A stretch of 64,000 nucleotides of DNA from 2-02-FULL-55-14 sp964534125 (GCA_964534125.1 CAZHOJ010000011.1:37048-101047), one strand, 5' to 3'. Numbered from the stretch's first letter, positions 26,901 through 34,755 are shown. Notes: generated by a model not told the origin, from the sequence alone. Numbers and translations: made by a program.

Positions 26901-27199
26901 ACTCCGACGCGCATATGTTCCCCTACACGTACAAAGCGCTCGGCATTGGAAAGCTGGTAGGCATGCCGGTGCCCGGGACCGGGACGGCAGTATGGTGGGA
27001 GCAAATGATCGACGGCGAGACCGTCTTCGGCATCCCGCAGGTGGGGATGAAGGGGAATGACGGAAAATACCTCGAGAATCAGCAGCTGGAGCCGGACATA
27101 AAGGTCATGAACGAACCTGCGAAGATGATCACAGGGGAGGACCAGCAGCTGAAGAGGGCGATCGAGGAAATGTTGGATGAGATTGGAGACGAAAGATGA
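23969..27199 (+). CDS. Tricorn-like S41-type protease, secreted
   Basis: 1076 residues from ATG 23969 (a GTG 9 bases upstream is less well placed relative to AAAGG). Signal peptide: SVLCLLVSLCAALASA. N-terminal beta-propeller repeats (YPALSPDGSTIVFSYQG, YPVWSKDGSRIAFASDR) lead into a second propeller, then a Lys/Asp-rich linker (~residues 560-580), a C1 helical region with H761 (GSHTGG), a PDZ domain (~780-860) and the catalytic C2 domain with S979-D980 in GEGNYSDAHMFP. Tricorn proteases degrade peptides. Unlike archaeal tricorn it is exported. A perfect-stem terminator follows. Confidence 0.92.
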   Translation: MRTSVLCLLVSLCAALASADGPLWLRYPALSPDGSTIVFSYQGNLFSVPATGGTAVQLTSHPAHDSYPVWSKDGSRIAFASDRHGNFDVFVMPASGGAAERLTYHSNDDYPYAFDKDDATVLFSSYRIDDPTNAQFPSGSQQELYSIPATGGRVHQVLTLPAEDVSVQGDVLYYHDRKGYEDPWRKHHMSSIARDVWSYDRKSGAFTKLTDFAGEDRDPVPVNGRVFYLSERSGSFNVWSMNADGSDQQQATQFTTHPVRFLTASASGTLCFTWDGRIYTKGSGEPVPVSVQVASDISINRRSNETYTDKATEIAVSPNGKELAFVVRGEVYVVSTANDVTKQITNTPEQERTVSFSPDGRSILYAGERNGSWNLYQTSLTRKEEKYFHLATVLKEEAILATEKEEFQPAYSPDGKEVAFLEERTTLRVLNLASKEVRTVLPGEYNYSYADGDMSYEWSPDGKWFVVSYNANETWPEKDLGFIAADGKSPIVNLTQSGYSEFWGSWWMDGNVILYGGDRYGRRSHASWGADADVFAIFMNQKTMDAFELTEAERAVVEEAEKDKKKDDKKDDEKKDEDKKDEKLKPITIELDGILDRVKRLTINSSQLRGAVLTPKGEKLYYLARFEKGYDLWVNDLVKGETKLLQKLGPGTGALIMDAKGENLYVIDGGRISKIGVKGDGAKKEGIGFRAEFTYRPYEERAYMFEHAWRQIYKKFYDPGMHGVDWEMYKKEYMKFLPYVTDGYDFADMLGEMLGELNGSHTGGRYGSSEPNGDRTAALGAYIDWSYTGPGLKVAEILPGSPLIEEGSKIKPGVIIEKIGGDVIGANDNVNLSLNRLTDKPVLLSLYDPDSKDRWDETVKPISLGEENQLRYKRWVRRNQEFTESYSKGKVGYVHVRGMNDASYRDVFNDLLGKLNTKEAVVVDTRFNGGGWLHDDLAVLLSGRKYMTFSPRGQENLGHEPIWRWTKPSVVIMGEGNYSDAHMFPYTYKALGIGKLVGMPVPGTGTAVWWEQMIDGETVFGIPQVGMKGNDGKYLENQQLEPDIKVMNEPAKMITGEDQQLKRAIEEMLDEIGDER

Positions 27200-27266
27200 C
27201 AGATGTCAGACAAAAGATGAAAGACAGAAGTCAGAAGACAGGTAACTGACGCAAGGGATTGGGCTG

Positions 27267-27323
27267 CGAAGATGCGGTGGTGCGAGCGATCGTCCATCGC
27301 ATCTTCGTTTCTATTCGTTCTTT
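27267..27323 (+). terminator. Rho-independent terminator after the tricorn-like gene
   Basis: CGAAGATGCG (27267-27276) and CGCATCTTCG (27298-27307) form a perfect 10-base stem, followed by the T-rich run TTTCTATTCGTTCTTT. It lies about 70 bases after the stop codon. Confidence 0.75.
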
Positions 27324-27329
27324 ATGGCT

Positions 27330-27405
27330 ATGCCTGCAGGCGCGATGGTTTGAAAGTGATCTGAAAGGCGTTGCGCGCGTTGCGAGAACCTTTTCTCAAC
27401 AAGCT
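27330..27405. repeat. Fragment related to the GTTGCGAGAA palindromic element
   Basis: GCGTTGCGCGCGTTGCGAGAACC followed by TTCTCAAC resembles the inner part of the ~200-base element present at 29645, 46772 and 61301, without its ends. Likely a decayed copy between two genes. Confidence 0.35.
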
Positions 27406-28107
27406 CTACTGCAGCACCACTCCCCATTCGGCTGCGACGTAACCGCGGCGGATGGGCGTCGGAAGCACGGGGGTACGCAGAGCGGGAGCAGGTCCCTCCA
27501 ATGTCCTTATGACGAAGAAGAGCCTGATGAGCACATCCGGTTCCGGCGCGATGCGGAGGCGGATGAGCCCGTCGAGCTGCTCCTGCAATTGCGGATAGAT
27601 GATGTATGACCTGTCAGGTGAGAGCAACGGGACCCAATACTCGATGAAATCCCCGGTCTCTGCGTCGGAGAATCCTGCTCCGGCCATGACGCGCCGGAAG
27701 AACTGCTCCAGCGTGCTCCCTTCGATGATCCATCCTGCTGAGTACTGATATCGGTCCGGTGTCCGCGCTTCGTAGAACAGGTACCGGTATCTCCCCTCGA
27801 TCAGTCCTGACGGCTCGACGCTGACCGTCCATCCATCGTTGTATGCCGGGTCGCTGGCGAGGACACTTCCGCCGCCGGGAAAACCGAGCCTGACCGAGAA
27901 CGTTGTCTGCTCCGTTGGGTAGAGGTACAGGTTCGGTTTCCGGACGACCACGTCCGAGGTATCCATGGGCTCTTCGACAGGCTCAACGACGCCCACCTTG
28001 TCGCACGATGCGGCGAACAGACCCAGAACAAGCAATGTGACGGCGGCCGTCCATGCATTCCGTCCAGGATCTGTGGGCCTATTTCTGATTGTCATGTCTT
28101 TGTGCAT
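27406..28107 (-). CDS. Lipoprotein with 'KPNLYLYP' domain, function unknown
   Basis: 233 residues. The signal region (AAVTLLVLGLFAASCDK) ends in a lipobox cysteine. The body carries KPNLYLYPTEQTTFSVRL, DPAYNDGWTVSVEPSGL and YRYLFYEA, a combination I know from a group of uncharacterised bacterial proteins ('KPxIYLYP ... GW.V...P.G ... YLF.E'). No catalytic residues stand out. The start at 28107 has GGGG eight bases upstream that comes from the palindrome at 28111-28127; an alternative ATG is at 28095. Next to the serpin gene on the same strand but 190 bases apart. Confidence 0.8.
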   Translation of the reverse strand: MHKDMTIRNRPTDPGRNAWTAAVTLLVLGLFAASCDKVGVVEPVEEPMDTSDVVVRKPNLYLYPTEQTTFSVRLGFPGGGSVLASDPAYNDGWTVSVEPSGLIEGRYRYLFYEARTPDRYQYSAGWIIEGSTLEQFFRRVMAGAGFSDAETGDFIEYWVPLLSPDRSYIIYPQLQEQLDGLIRLRIAPEPDVLIRLFFVIRTLEGPAPALRTPVLPTPIRRGYVAAEWGVVLQ

Positions 28108-28110
28108 GCT

Positions 28111-28179
28111 GAACCCCTACGGGGTTCGATCGAATGGATTCGATCTTGTGCAGGAAATGTGCGATCCCTGACGGGATCG
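28111..28179. repeat. GAACCCC/GGGGTTC palindromes
   Basis: GAACCCCTACGGGGTTC (28111-28127) and CGATCCCTGACGGGATCG (28162-28179), two short near-perfect palindromes with 7-8-base arms separated by 34 bases. The same type occurs four times at 58563-58720. Confidence 0.75.
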
Positions 28180-28298
28180 GTGTCTCCAGACAACGCAGTC
28201 TTTCGTCTTCTATCTTCCATCTTCAGTCTGTTATCTGACCTCTGACCTCTGATATCTGTTGTCCGTCCTCTTCCATCTTCAGTCTGACGACTCTTCCG
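28180..28298. repeat. ATCTTCCATCTTCAGTCTG / CTGACCTCTG tract
   Basis: Between the palindromes and the serpin stop are imperfect repeats of TCTTCCATCTTCAGTCTG (twice, 28211 and 28269) and GACCTCTGACCTCTGATATC. Same periodic family as at 1057-1145. No coding content. Confidence 0.55.
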
Positions 28299-29519
28299 TT
28301 ACCATTCAGGGACATGCATTTTCCCAATGAACACCACCGTTCCGGAGTTCGTATCCCTGATCGCGAAGACGAACGGCCGGTCGAACGAGATGTATTGAGG
28401 CATGCTGGTCAGGCTGACCTCGACGGAGGTCACAGCTGCCGCCTCGGTCCCTTCCTCATCCACCTGCACGAAGGTCTTGTGTTTGACCTCGGAGATGAAG
28501 AGTTGTCCTGCAGGATTGATGCGGGTGAAATCTGCACCGGCAGGATTGAATGCGATCCCCATTCCCATGGCGCCAAGGTCCTCTTTCAGCGAACGCTCAT
28601 ATTCCATCCGGAACTTCGGCACGCGGATCATAAGCTCCTGCTCCTGCAGAGAGCTGATGTACGCCTCCCACGCCGCGTCGGTCAGGCCGGCGATGAATGC
28701 ATCCACAGTGGTGGACGTTGGCGGGAGCAGGAAGGTCATCCGGAAATGACCGGCACCGTAACTGAGCTCGAGTACTGTCGTTCCGTCCTGAGCGAAGCCG
28801 GCGAGGACGGGAGCTTCCATCGTCATGAAGGGAGTAGTGATCTGGGAGCCGTCCTGCTTCGTGAAGGTCAGGTCGCGCGTCAGTGTTGGGTCGAACTGCA
28901 GCGTCCACGTTCCCTTGAAGTAGAGGGCGTTGATGAGATACATCACGGCGTCGGGCGGGATCGGGTCCGGGACGATCTCCGTAATGCGTGCGTGGGTCGC
29001 GTCGCTTACCCATGCGTTGATGGTCGGAGCGGCCGAAGCAGCGGAGAAGTCGATCCCCTGCACGCGTGCGCTGTACCATGCCGTCAGTGCGTCGATGAAT
29101 GTCTGTTCCACGCTGAAGTTCGACCGGTACCAGACGGAGTTCGCGATGTCCATCGTCACCGCCGGGTCGGTCGCGAGCAACAGGGCCATCAGGCTCTGGT
29201 ATGACTGGTTGATCTCGTCCTGGGTCAGTCCGTTCAGTTCCAGTGTCGCCTTCATCGAATCGTATGTCCCGGTGTTGGCGCCGTTCAGGGTCATCCCGAG
29301 CGCCAGTGCAACGCTCACAGGAGAAATGAACTGGTTCTCCGTGGCGGCGGTCGAGCTCATCTGGCGGAAGAGCTTCAGACCGAACGATTGTGAGGCATCT
29401 GCGAGCCGCTTCTCGAGGACGGTCGGCTCCCGGACCGGTTCCTGTTCGGTGTCGACGGGTGAGTTGCTGCAGGAAAGGAGAAGAAGAACACAGGCGAGAG
29501 GCAGAGTTGGATGCTTCAT
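28299..29519 (-). CDS. Serpin (serine protease inhibitor), lipoprotein
   Basis: 406 residues, with GAGGTG before the ATG. Lipoprotein signal: LPLACVLLLLSCSNS. The rest is a full-length serpin: NQFISPVSVALALGMTLNGA, NALYFKGTW, HKTFVQVDEEGTEAAAVT (hinge) and SFDRPFVFAIRD near the end. A small-residue hinge (GTEAAA) predicts an inhibitory serpin that traps a protease by loop insertion. By alignment with antitrypsin the scissile bond falls near L-T-S in VEVSLTSMPQ, so a target other than a trypsin-like enzyme is likely. It could protect the cell surface from its own or foreign proteases. Confidence 0.94.
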   Translation of the reverse strand: MKHPTLPLACVLLLLSCSNSPVDTEQEPVREPTVLEKRLADASQSFGLKLFRQMSSTAATENQFISPVSVALALGMTLNGANTGTYDSMKATLELNGLTQDEINQSYQSLMALLLATDPAVTMDIANSVWYRSNFSVEQTFIDALTAWYSARVQGIDFSAASAAPTINAWVSDATHARITEIVPDPIPPDAVMYLINALYFKGTWTLQFDPTLTRDLTFTKQDGSQITTPFMTMEAPVLAGFAQDGTTVLELSYGAGHFRMTFLLPPTSTTVDAFIAGLTDAAWEAYISSLQEQELMIRVPKFRMEYERSLKEDLGAMGMGIAFNPAGADFTRINPAGQLFISEVKHKTFVQVDEEGTEAAAVTSVEVSLTSMPQYISFDRPFVFAIRDTNSGTVVFIGKMHVPEW

Positions 29520-29644
29520 AGTACACCTCGTTGGATCACGTGAAGATCATGCATCAATGTACTGATTCGGCGGATGCCCTGCATCGGGCGTCGGGCTCCT
29601 GGCGGTGCGAACGATTCTCGAATCTTTTTCGTATAGATTGTTTT

Positions 29645-29862
29645 GAAGCCATCTCAAAATTATTTCTCGCCTGCCTGACGAACACCTGCCCGCCGAATAT
29701 CTGCAGGCGGGCCTGCAGGCAGGCAACGACCGCAACGGTAGAATAGAGAGCTCGCAACGTGGGATCCATACATTATTTTAATGTTCTGCGTTGCGGGCGT
29801 TGCCTTCTTTGCGAGCGTTGCGAGAAACCATCCTGTGCAGAAAATTTTTTGAGATAGCTTCT
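29645..29862. mobile_element. MITE-like palindromic element, copy A
   Basis: About 218 bases bounded by GAAGCCATCTCAAAA at the left and TTTTTTGAGATAGCTTCT at the right, an imperfect terminal inverted repeat. The inside is also partly self-complementary (GCTCGCAACGTGG ... GCGTTGCGGGCGTTGCC). The left arm carries an extra GC-rich palindrome (CCTGCCCGCCG ... GCGGGC). No ORF. The right end lies 36 bases before the next start codon. Confidence 0.7.
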
Positions 29863-29897
29863 TGTCAATCCTGGGAATATTTAGGAGAGGTGCTCGT

Positions 29898-30821
29898 ATG
29901 AGGCATATCGTTATCGCAACGGCGTTCCTCGTGCTCGTTTCGTGCTCGGACAGCGGCGAACCTGCCGGATCGCAGGTCCAGGCGAAGGACCCGGCAACAG
30001 CGGTCCGGGCCGTCGTCGATCGGTTCAATGATTCATCGGGGACCCTCTACGTGCGCGACGGGCAGAACGGATTGCCTGCAGCGAACGCACCTGTCAATAT
30101 GGACGTCGATCCGTTCATCACGCTCGGTCTAGGGCCGGCCGGGCAGAAGGTGCGTTACTACAACTTCGATGTCCAGCCAGCCGTTCCGAAGCAGGTGTAC
30201 ACATTCGCGTACGACCGGGGCGGAGCCTCCATGGCAGGCCAGCTGAATATCATCGACGTGATACCCGGAGATATCGGATATACGGACTTCTGGCAGGTCT
30301 ACACAGTATTCGTGCCGGAGGGATTCGTGGCGAACTCTGTGACGAGCGCACAGGAGATCGCACAGGGAGGGTATCGTGTCGAGGCACAGCAGCTCATCGT
30401 GAATTGTCCTGTGGTCCCCGAGGGATCGACCGCATCCCTTCGTCTGGGGGCCGAGCCCGCGACGCTCCACCAGGGATGGTACAAAGGGCTCGCCGTGTTC
30501 TACTTTACATTCGAAGAAAAGCAGCTCGTTCCGGCTGGCGGGACGGTCCCGATCTCTCCCATCTATGTGACGTTCACCATCAACCCCGATCAGCCGGGCG
30601 GCGGTCCTCCGTCAGGATTCGCGACCGAGACGGGAACTGCGCAGACGCATAACGTGATAGCCAGTGTCCCATCGGACGCCTCCTATTCGCCGCTGTGGCT
30701 GGTGAACATGTACGACAATGCGTTCTTCAACAGCGTCTCGGACCTGGCCACGGCTCAGGTAGCGACGATTCTCGTGGCGAATGCGGCGCTGGTGAATTGC
30801 CCGGTGGTGTTTGTGGAGTGA
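29898..30821 (+). CDS. Lipoprotein of unknown function
   Basis: 307 residues from ATG 29898, which has AGGAGAGG upstream; a longer frame reaches back into the MITE-like element and is less likely. The N-terminus MRHIVIATAFLVLVSCSDSG is a clear lipoprotein signal. The body is rich in beta-type residues and has no family I recognise. Visible stretches include FITLGLGPAGQKVRYYNFDV, DVIPGDIGYTDFWQVYTVFVP and a late PEG/ATVA-rich part, SPLWLVNMYDNAFFNSV. It probably sits in the outer membrane facing the periplasm or surface. Confidence 0.75.
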   Translation: MRHIVIATAFLVLVSCSDSGEPAGSQVQAKDPATAVRAVVDRFNDSSGTLYVRDGQNGLPAANAPVNMDVDPFITLGLGPAGQKVRYYNFDVQPAVPKQVYTFAYDRGGASMAGQLNIIDVIPGDIGYTDFWQVYTVFVPEGFVANSVTSAQEIAQGGYRVEAQQLIVNCPVVPEGSTASLRLGAEPATLHQGWYKGLAVFYFTFEEKQLVPAGGTVPISPIYVTFTINPDQPGGGPPSGFATETGTAQTHNVIASVPSDASYSPLWLVNMYDNAFFNSVSDLATAQVATILVANAALVNCPVVFVE

Positions 30822-30888
30822 GAAGCAAGGAGTAAGAAGCAAGAAGAGAGAAGCAAGAAGGATCAGATAAGCAAAGGATGATACAGCA

Positions 30889-30918
30889 AAGCCGGCGGGG
30901 GGAGGTCCCGGCCGGCTT
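30889..30918. terminator. Bidirectional hairpin between convergent genes
   Basis: AAGCCGGC (30889-30896) and GCCGGCTT (30911-30918) form a perfect 8-base stem, 68 bases after the plus-strand lipoprotein gene and 33 bases after the minus-strand one. T-runs on either side are weak, so it is a probable rather than certain terminator. Upstream of it are GAAGCAAGAAG-type repeats (30822-30860). Confidence 0.55.
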
Positions 30919-30951
30919 CGTCGTTTCTGAGGGATGGCAAATGTGCCCGGA

Positions 30952-31686
30952 TCAGTCCTTAGATCCGTCCCTGTTGTTGTCCTTGAACACCCTGATCGAT
31001 GCTTTCAGGTTCTCGTCAATGATGCCTTCGTTGTTCGTATCGGAAGGGTCCACGAGATCGCCCTGTTGGTTCCGGAACCAATCTGCCGAGCTGATAAGCA
31101 TGGTCGTGTTGACCTCGGTGCTTCCCTCATCGATAATGAGGGGAGGGTCGAGGTCGAGCTTCTGTTTGGCGTCGACCTTCGAGCGATAGACGAATGCTGC
31201 CGGAGTTCCCCCCGTCGGTGTGTACGTTCCCTCGATGATGATGCTGTACCGTTCTCCCGCCAGGAAGTCAGCGAACTGTGCCTGCTGGTCGGCAGGGAGG
31301 CCAGCGATGATCGGCTGCTCGACACGGTGCACGTCAAACTCGATCCGGCGATATTCACCGAACTTCGCCGGGACCGAGGAGACAGTCTGTGATGCGCCAG
31401 CCAGGTTCAGGTCGAGCACAAAGGGAGCCGTCTTGAAGTTCAGGCTGTCCTCGCCGACGGATTTGAACTTGATGTCGCGAAGGACGAAGCGGGCGCGTGT
31501 GACCGTGAGCTCGGCAACGGTACCTGTGGATTTTCCCAGGATACGTGTTGTCCCGGCCGGGAGCACTGAGTGCATCGCCGACAGCGAGAGAGTTCCGTCT
31601 GTTCCGGGTTCGGTCGATGAATCGCAGCCTGCCCAGAAGAGGCCTGTGGCCAGAAGCATCAGGATGGCGAAGGTGGTGTGCCGCAT
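30952..31686 (-). CDS. Lipoprotein, DUF4382-like
   Basis: 244 residues from the ATG at 31684-31686, which has GAGG upstream; the longer frame lacks a signal sequence at its start. Lipoprotein signal: AILMLLATGLFWAGCDSS. The middle (AELTVTRARFVLRDIKFKS, then a hydrophobic FVLDLNLAGASQTV and FGEYRRIEFDVHRV) resembles DUF4382, a domain of surface lipoproteins with proposed carbohydrate binding. The end is rich in Asp/Asn (DPSDTNNEGIIDENL, KDNNRDGSKD), which may bind calcium. Family assignment is tentative. Confidence 0.7.
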   Translation of the reverse strand: MRHTTFAILMLLATGLFWAGCDSSTEPGTDGTLSLSAMHSVLPAGTTRILGKSTGTVAELTVTRARFVLRDIKFKSVGEDSLNFKTAPFVLDLNLAGASQTVSSVPAKFGEYRRIEFDVHRVEQPIIAGLPADQQAQFADFLAGERYSIIIEGTYTPTGGTPAAFVYRSKVDAKQKLDLDPPLIIDEGSTEVNTTMLISSADWFRNQQGDLVDPSDTNNEGIIDENLKASIRVFKDNNRDGSKD

Positions 31687-31769
31687 ATGGATATTCCTCA
31701 CTTGGTGGAGAGATTGTGGATCGGTTATATGACTAAGATATGCTTTCGGGGGCGAGTGGAGCGTGATGC

Positions 31770-31785
31770 TTCTCACAATTGAGAA
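31770..31785. promoter_or_regulatory. Dyad-symmetric site in a divergent promoter region
   Basis: TTCTCA-CAAT-TGAGAA is a perfect 6+4+6 inverted repeat about 84 bases before the minus-strand lipoprotein gene and 176 bases before the plus-strand membrane protein gene. It is followed by the AT-rich ATATAA. Position and symmetry suit an operator, but no regulator is known. Confidence 0.3.
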
Positions 31786-31961
31786 TATAAAGCCGTGCCG
31801 GTGCTCACATCCGTGGATTCCGGATCGACCGTGATTGATTCTGACCATCAAGCGCAGCAGATTGCAGGCAGAAAGATCGGGAAGGGAGTGGGGCAAGGCA
31901 GGAGGGAACGCGAGATCAGAGTGATCGTCAAGTGATCGTTTGAAAAGACTGAGGAGCCGTC

Positions 31962-32285
31962 ATGGCAGAACCAGCGAACATCATGAAGTGGCCCGAGACC
32001 AGACCGGGCACGTGGGCGATCTACACCATCCTGGGATTCTTCGCGTTCATGGTGGTCTTCTATACGCTCGTGGCGACAGGACAACGCGGAGGGGAGACCT
32101 TTTTCTCAAATCCGTACCTGGCGATCACCATCCTCTGTGCGAGCGCATCCGGGATCGCGAGCGCATTCCTCTCCTTCTGGGCTCTCGTGTTCGCAAAGGA
32201 CAGGAAGCTCGTGCTCGCAATGTCGCTCCTCGTGGGGGCCTTCGTCCTCGTGTTCACGCTCGGAGAGCTCTTCGGGAGCCACTAG
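31962..32285 (+). CDS. Small three-helix membrane protein, unknown
   Basis: 107 residues with GAGGAG upstream of the ATG. Three hydrophobic segments are visible: WAIYTILGFFAFMVVFYTLVA, YLAITILCASASGIASAFLS and LVLAMSLLVGAFVLVFTLGE. No motif or family recognised. It is isolated; the next genes run on the opposite strand. Confidence 0.75.
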   Translation: MAEPANIMKWPETRPGTWAIYTILGFFAFMVVFYTLVATGQRGGETFFSNPYLAITILCASASGIASAFLSFWALVFAKDRKLVLAMSLLVGAFVLVFTLGELFGSH

Positions 32286-32448
32286 GTGCTTGGGAGAAGC
32301 GTTTCTCGCCACGGACGCAGCGGCCAGGATGAACCATGTTCGCAGCGCCCGCGACGTTTTGGAGAAGATAAGGATTGAATAAAGATCCGATGTCGCGGTC
32401 GTCGCTTTCGTTGCGGTCGCTGCGAGAGATGGCCCCGCTGAATATCTG
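32286..32448. repeat. Decayed GCGACGTTTT/TTGCGGTCGCTGCGAGAG element
   Basis: The gap contains AGAAGCGTTTCTCGCC and CGTTGCGGTCGCTGCGAGAG, with GCAGCGCCCGCGACG between, arranged as an imperfect inverted repeat. It is like a degenerate version of the MITE-like element at 29645. Confidence 0.35.
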
Positions 32449-33021
32449 CTACAGCCGCAACTGCAGTCCCCCGACCACCTCGAAGCCATCCAGGTCCACA
32501 GTCTCCTTGATCGCTCCCTCGATCGGAAATCCCGCCGTCATGTACCGCGCTTCGAAGTGCAGACAGATGTTGCTCTCCGTCTCGAACCGAAGCCCCGCCA
32601 TACCAATGAACGCGAATGCAGAGGTGCTTCCTTCGAGCGTCACGCCGTAGGTCTTCAGTTTGCTGTCGTTCACGCTGACCGGCCCGTAGCCCACCCCCAG
32701 CCCGATGAAAGGTGTTACGGGGGATGCCTCAGCGAGGAGGTACCGGGCGTTCGCCGAAATGTCGACCCACGTCACCTCATTGCCCGGGATGCCGAGTATG
32801 GGCTTCTCGAGGAACTTCACCCCCACATCTGCGCTCAGCAGCACACGCTTGATGATCTTGATGTAGTACCCCCCTCCAAGCACCATGCTCGTGGCACCGT
32901 CCTTCGAGGAGTGGTACCCGATGTTCGCCGAGGCGAACCGCTCCTCGTCGTCCTGGGCCGACAGCTGTGAACCGCCGGCGAGGACGACGAGAAGGATGGC
33001 GATCCCCGCGGGACGCATCAT
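32449..33021 (-). CDS. Outer-membrane beta-barrel protein (small porin-like)
   Basis: 190 residues with signal peptide AILLVVLAGGSQLSAQ. Alternating hydrophobic/polar strands with glycine and aromatic ends (ANIGYHSS, SMVLGGGYYIKII, VTPFIGLGVGYG, AFIGMAGLRFE, LHFEARYM, FEVVGGLQLRL) suggest an eight-stranded barrel of the OmpA/OmpW-like size, ending in L as barrel proteins often do. It overlaps the upstream lipoprotein gene by 4 bases (ATGA), so the two form a small minus-strand operon. Function unknown. Confidence 0.8.
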   Translation of the reverse strand: MMRPAGIAILLVVLAGGSQLSAQDDEERFASANIGYHSSKDGATSMVLGGGYYIKIIKRVLLSADVGVKFLEKPILGIPGNEVTWVDISANARYLLAEASPVTPFIGLGVGYGPVSVNDSKLKTYGVTLEGSTSAFAFIGMAGLRFETESNICLHFEARYMTAGFPIEGAIKETVDLDGFEVVGGLQLRL

Positions 33022-33470
33022 TGCCCGAGGCCGACGCCCGAATGATACACGAGGGAATGCGACGCGAAGAACTGCTCGGGGTCGATACCCTGGTCCCTGA
33101 GCTCAGCGATGAGCATCGAGGTCTTGATGGGCGTTCCTTCCACCGAGAATCCGAACGACCCGACGAGCAGGAAGACGTTGAAATGGTTGTAGATCACTCC
33201 GTCCAGGAGCGCGTCGTAACCCGGACCGGCGGCCTCGATGGCGCGGTCCAGTGCGTTCTTCACCTGGGGATTGCCGAGCGGGAAGATGAAGTAGACGGCC
33301 TTATCTTCGCCTTTGACCCGCTGGCCTTTCCCCTCGTCCTTGACGCGGAGGTTGGTGTTCTTGCTGCTGATCACAGTGAAGTCGAGAATGCGCTGGGTGC
33401 ACCCTGAGGTGCCGAGGAGGAACAGGGCGCCGAGAAGAAGGACCGATGCAGTGCGGATGTGGCGAGACAT
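33018..33470 (-). CDS. Small lipoprotein, unknown (TRL-like)
   Basis: 150 residues from the ATG at 33468-33470; the earlier start gives a poor N-terminus. Lipoprotein signal: SVLLLGALFLLGTSGCTQ. The following ILDFTVISSKNTNLRV and later IFPLGNPQVKNALDRAIEA resemble the start of TRL/DUF6567-type lipoproteins that carry 'RxxDFTxISTKN'. It ends with the stop overlapping the start of the barrel gene, so the two products may work together in the outer membrane. The gene diverges from the T9SS-cargo gene at 33604. Confidence 0.7.
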   Translation of the reverse strand: MSRHIRTASVLLLGALFLLGTSGCTQRILDFTVISSKNTNLRVKDEGKGQRVKGEDKAVYFIFPLGNPQVKNALDRAIEAAGPGYDALLDGVIYNHFNVFLLVGSFGFSVEGTPIKTSMLIAELRDQGIDPEQFFASHSLVYHSGVGLGQ

Positions 33471-33603
33471 ACGATGCTCCTGTGCGAATGTGTCGTGAGG
33501 TGTGCTCGTGCATGACGGGCTGGTGCAAGTATCGTGGAATTCCGGACGAGAAACAATGAACGAGAGCTTTGCGCCTCCTCCGGGAAAACCGTAGTTTAGT
33601 CGC

Positions 33604-34755
33604 ATGAGAACTCTCGTCCTTCTCCTGCTCGCCGCACTGCCGGTCGTCTCTGCTCAGCGCCTTCCTTTGCCCGAACGCAATCCATTCTCGCTCACGGGGA
33701 GCCAGCTCGTTCCCGTCCTGAGTCCACTGACGCGTGAGGCGCGCGAGGAGCGCATCTTTCAGGAGGTCCTGCAGGGGAATGTGCCTGCATTCCTGCGGCA
33801 GCTTGTGCCGATCACGTACTCAATCTCCGGGAAGAGCATCACGGTCTACGTGACCCCGGATTACATGGCCCTGGGAAGCGATGACGACTACTTCCTGATG
33901 CCGATGGGAGGGCCGCTCGCCCAGCGCGTGGCCAATCTGCTCGGTTGTTCGATGCCCACGCGTCCGCTTGTCGACAGGATCTACCAGGCCGCTCCGCTCA
34001 GGATGGCTGCACAACCGATCTCTCCGTCCGCCGAGATGATCACCATCCCGGTGTTCTGGCAGCACCGTGACCTGGTATGGCCCGTCCGGCAGGCGAACCT
34101 CGCGTCGCACCCGCTCGGCACACTTGTCGGCGGACACAAAAAGGACGTCATCCTGTCGCACAAGATCTACGAAGAGCTCAGGACGAACGTCCCCAAACCG
34201 GTGGTGATCTACGGCTGGAACTGGGCCGATGGGTCGGTCATCCAGCCGGTCTATAACGGCCACGTCGAATGGTATGCGGACTATAGCCACGGCATTCGAC
34301 TGGTGTCCGATACCGTGCTGGTCGACAGTGTCGTTCATTCGTACCGCTCCCTCCTGATGGACGCGTCGCTGTTTACGCTTGTGTCTGAGTCAAAGGCGAT
34401 GACAAAGCCATACTATACGTCGCCGACGGGAGTGGAGGAGTTCGAAGAAGGAGGTCCTCAGGGATTCATGCTCGACCAGAATCATCCGAATCCGTTCAAT
34501 CCCGCGACCGTGATATCCTTTACGGTCGCGGCCCCGAGCGCGGTCGAGGGGCCTGCACGTGTACGTCTTTCGATCCACGACATGCTCGGGCGTCAGGTAG
34601 CTCGCCTCGTAGACCAGGAGATGTCACCCGGATCCCATTCAGTAACCTGGAAAGCCGACGGCATGCCGAGCGGCACGTATGTCTGCAGGCTCCGGTTGGA
34701 GGGGGCCGGGGGGCATTCGGCCACTGCCACCCGGCGGATGCTGCTGGTACGCTGA
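33604..34755 (+). CDS. Secreted protein with T9SS C-terminal sorting domain
   Basis: 383 residues with signal peptide RTLVLLLLAALPVVSAQ. The C-terminal ~85 residues are a type A T9SS sorting domain: FMLDQNHPNPFNPATVISF, LSIHDMLGRQVARLVD, GSHSVTWKADGMPSGTYVCR and ending MLLVR. The N-terminal ~280 residues have no family I recognise. In the sorting domain, ...APSAVEGPA... is encoded by CGAGCGCGGTCGAGGGG (34538-34554), a form of an intergenic repeat seen in this group. The cargo would cross the outer membrane and be anchored or released. Confidence 0.85.
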   Translation: MRTLVLLLLAALPVVSAQRLPLPERNPFSLTGSQLVPVLSPLTREAREERIFQEVLQGNVPAFLRQLVPITYSISGKSITVYVTPDYMALGSDDDYFLMPMGGPLAQRVANLLGCSMPTRPLVDRIYQAAPLRMAAQPISPSAEMITIPVFWQHRDLVWPVRQANLASHPLGTLVGGHKKDVILSHKIYEELRTNVPKPVVIYGWNWADGSVIQPVYNGHVEWYADYSHGIRLVSDTVLVDSVVHSYRSLLMDASLFTLVSESKAMTKPYYTSPTGVEEFEEGGPQGFMLDQNHPNPFNPATVISFTVAAPSAVEGPARVRLSIHDMLGRQVARLVDQEMSPGSHSVTWKADGMPSGTYVCRLRLEGAGGHSATATRRMLLVR

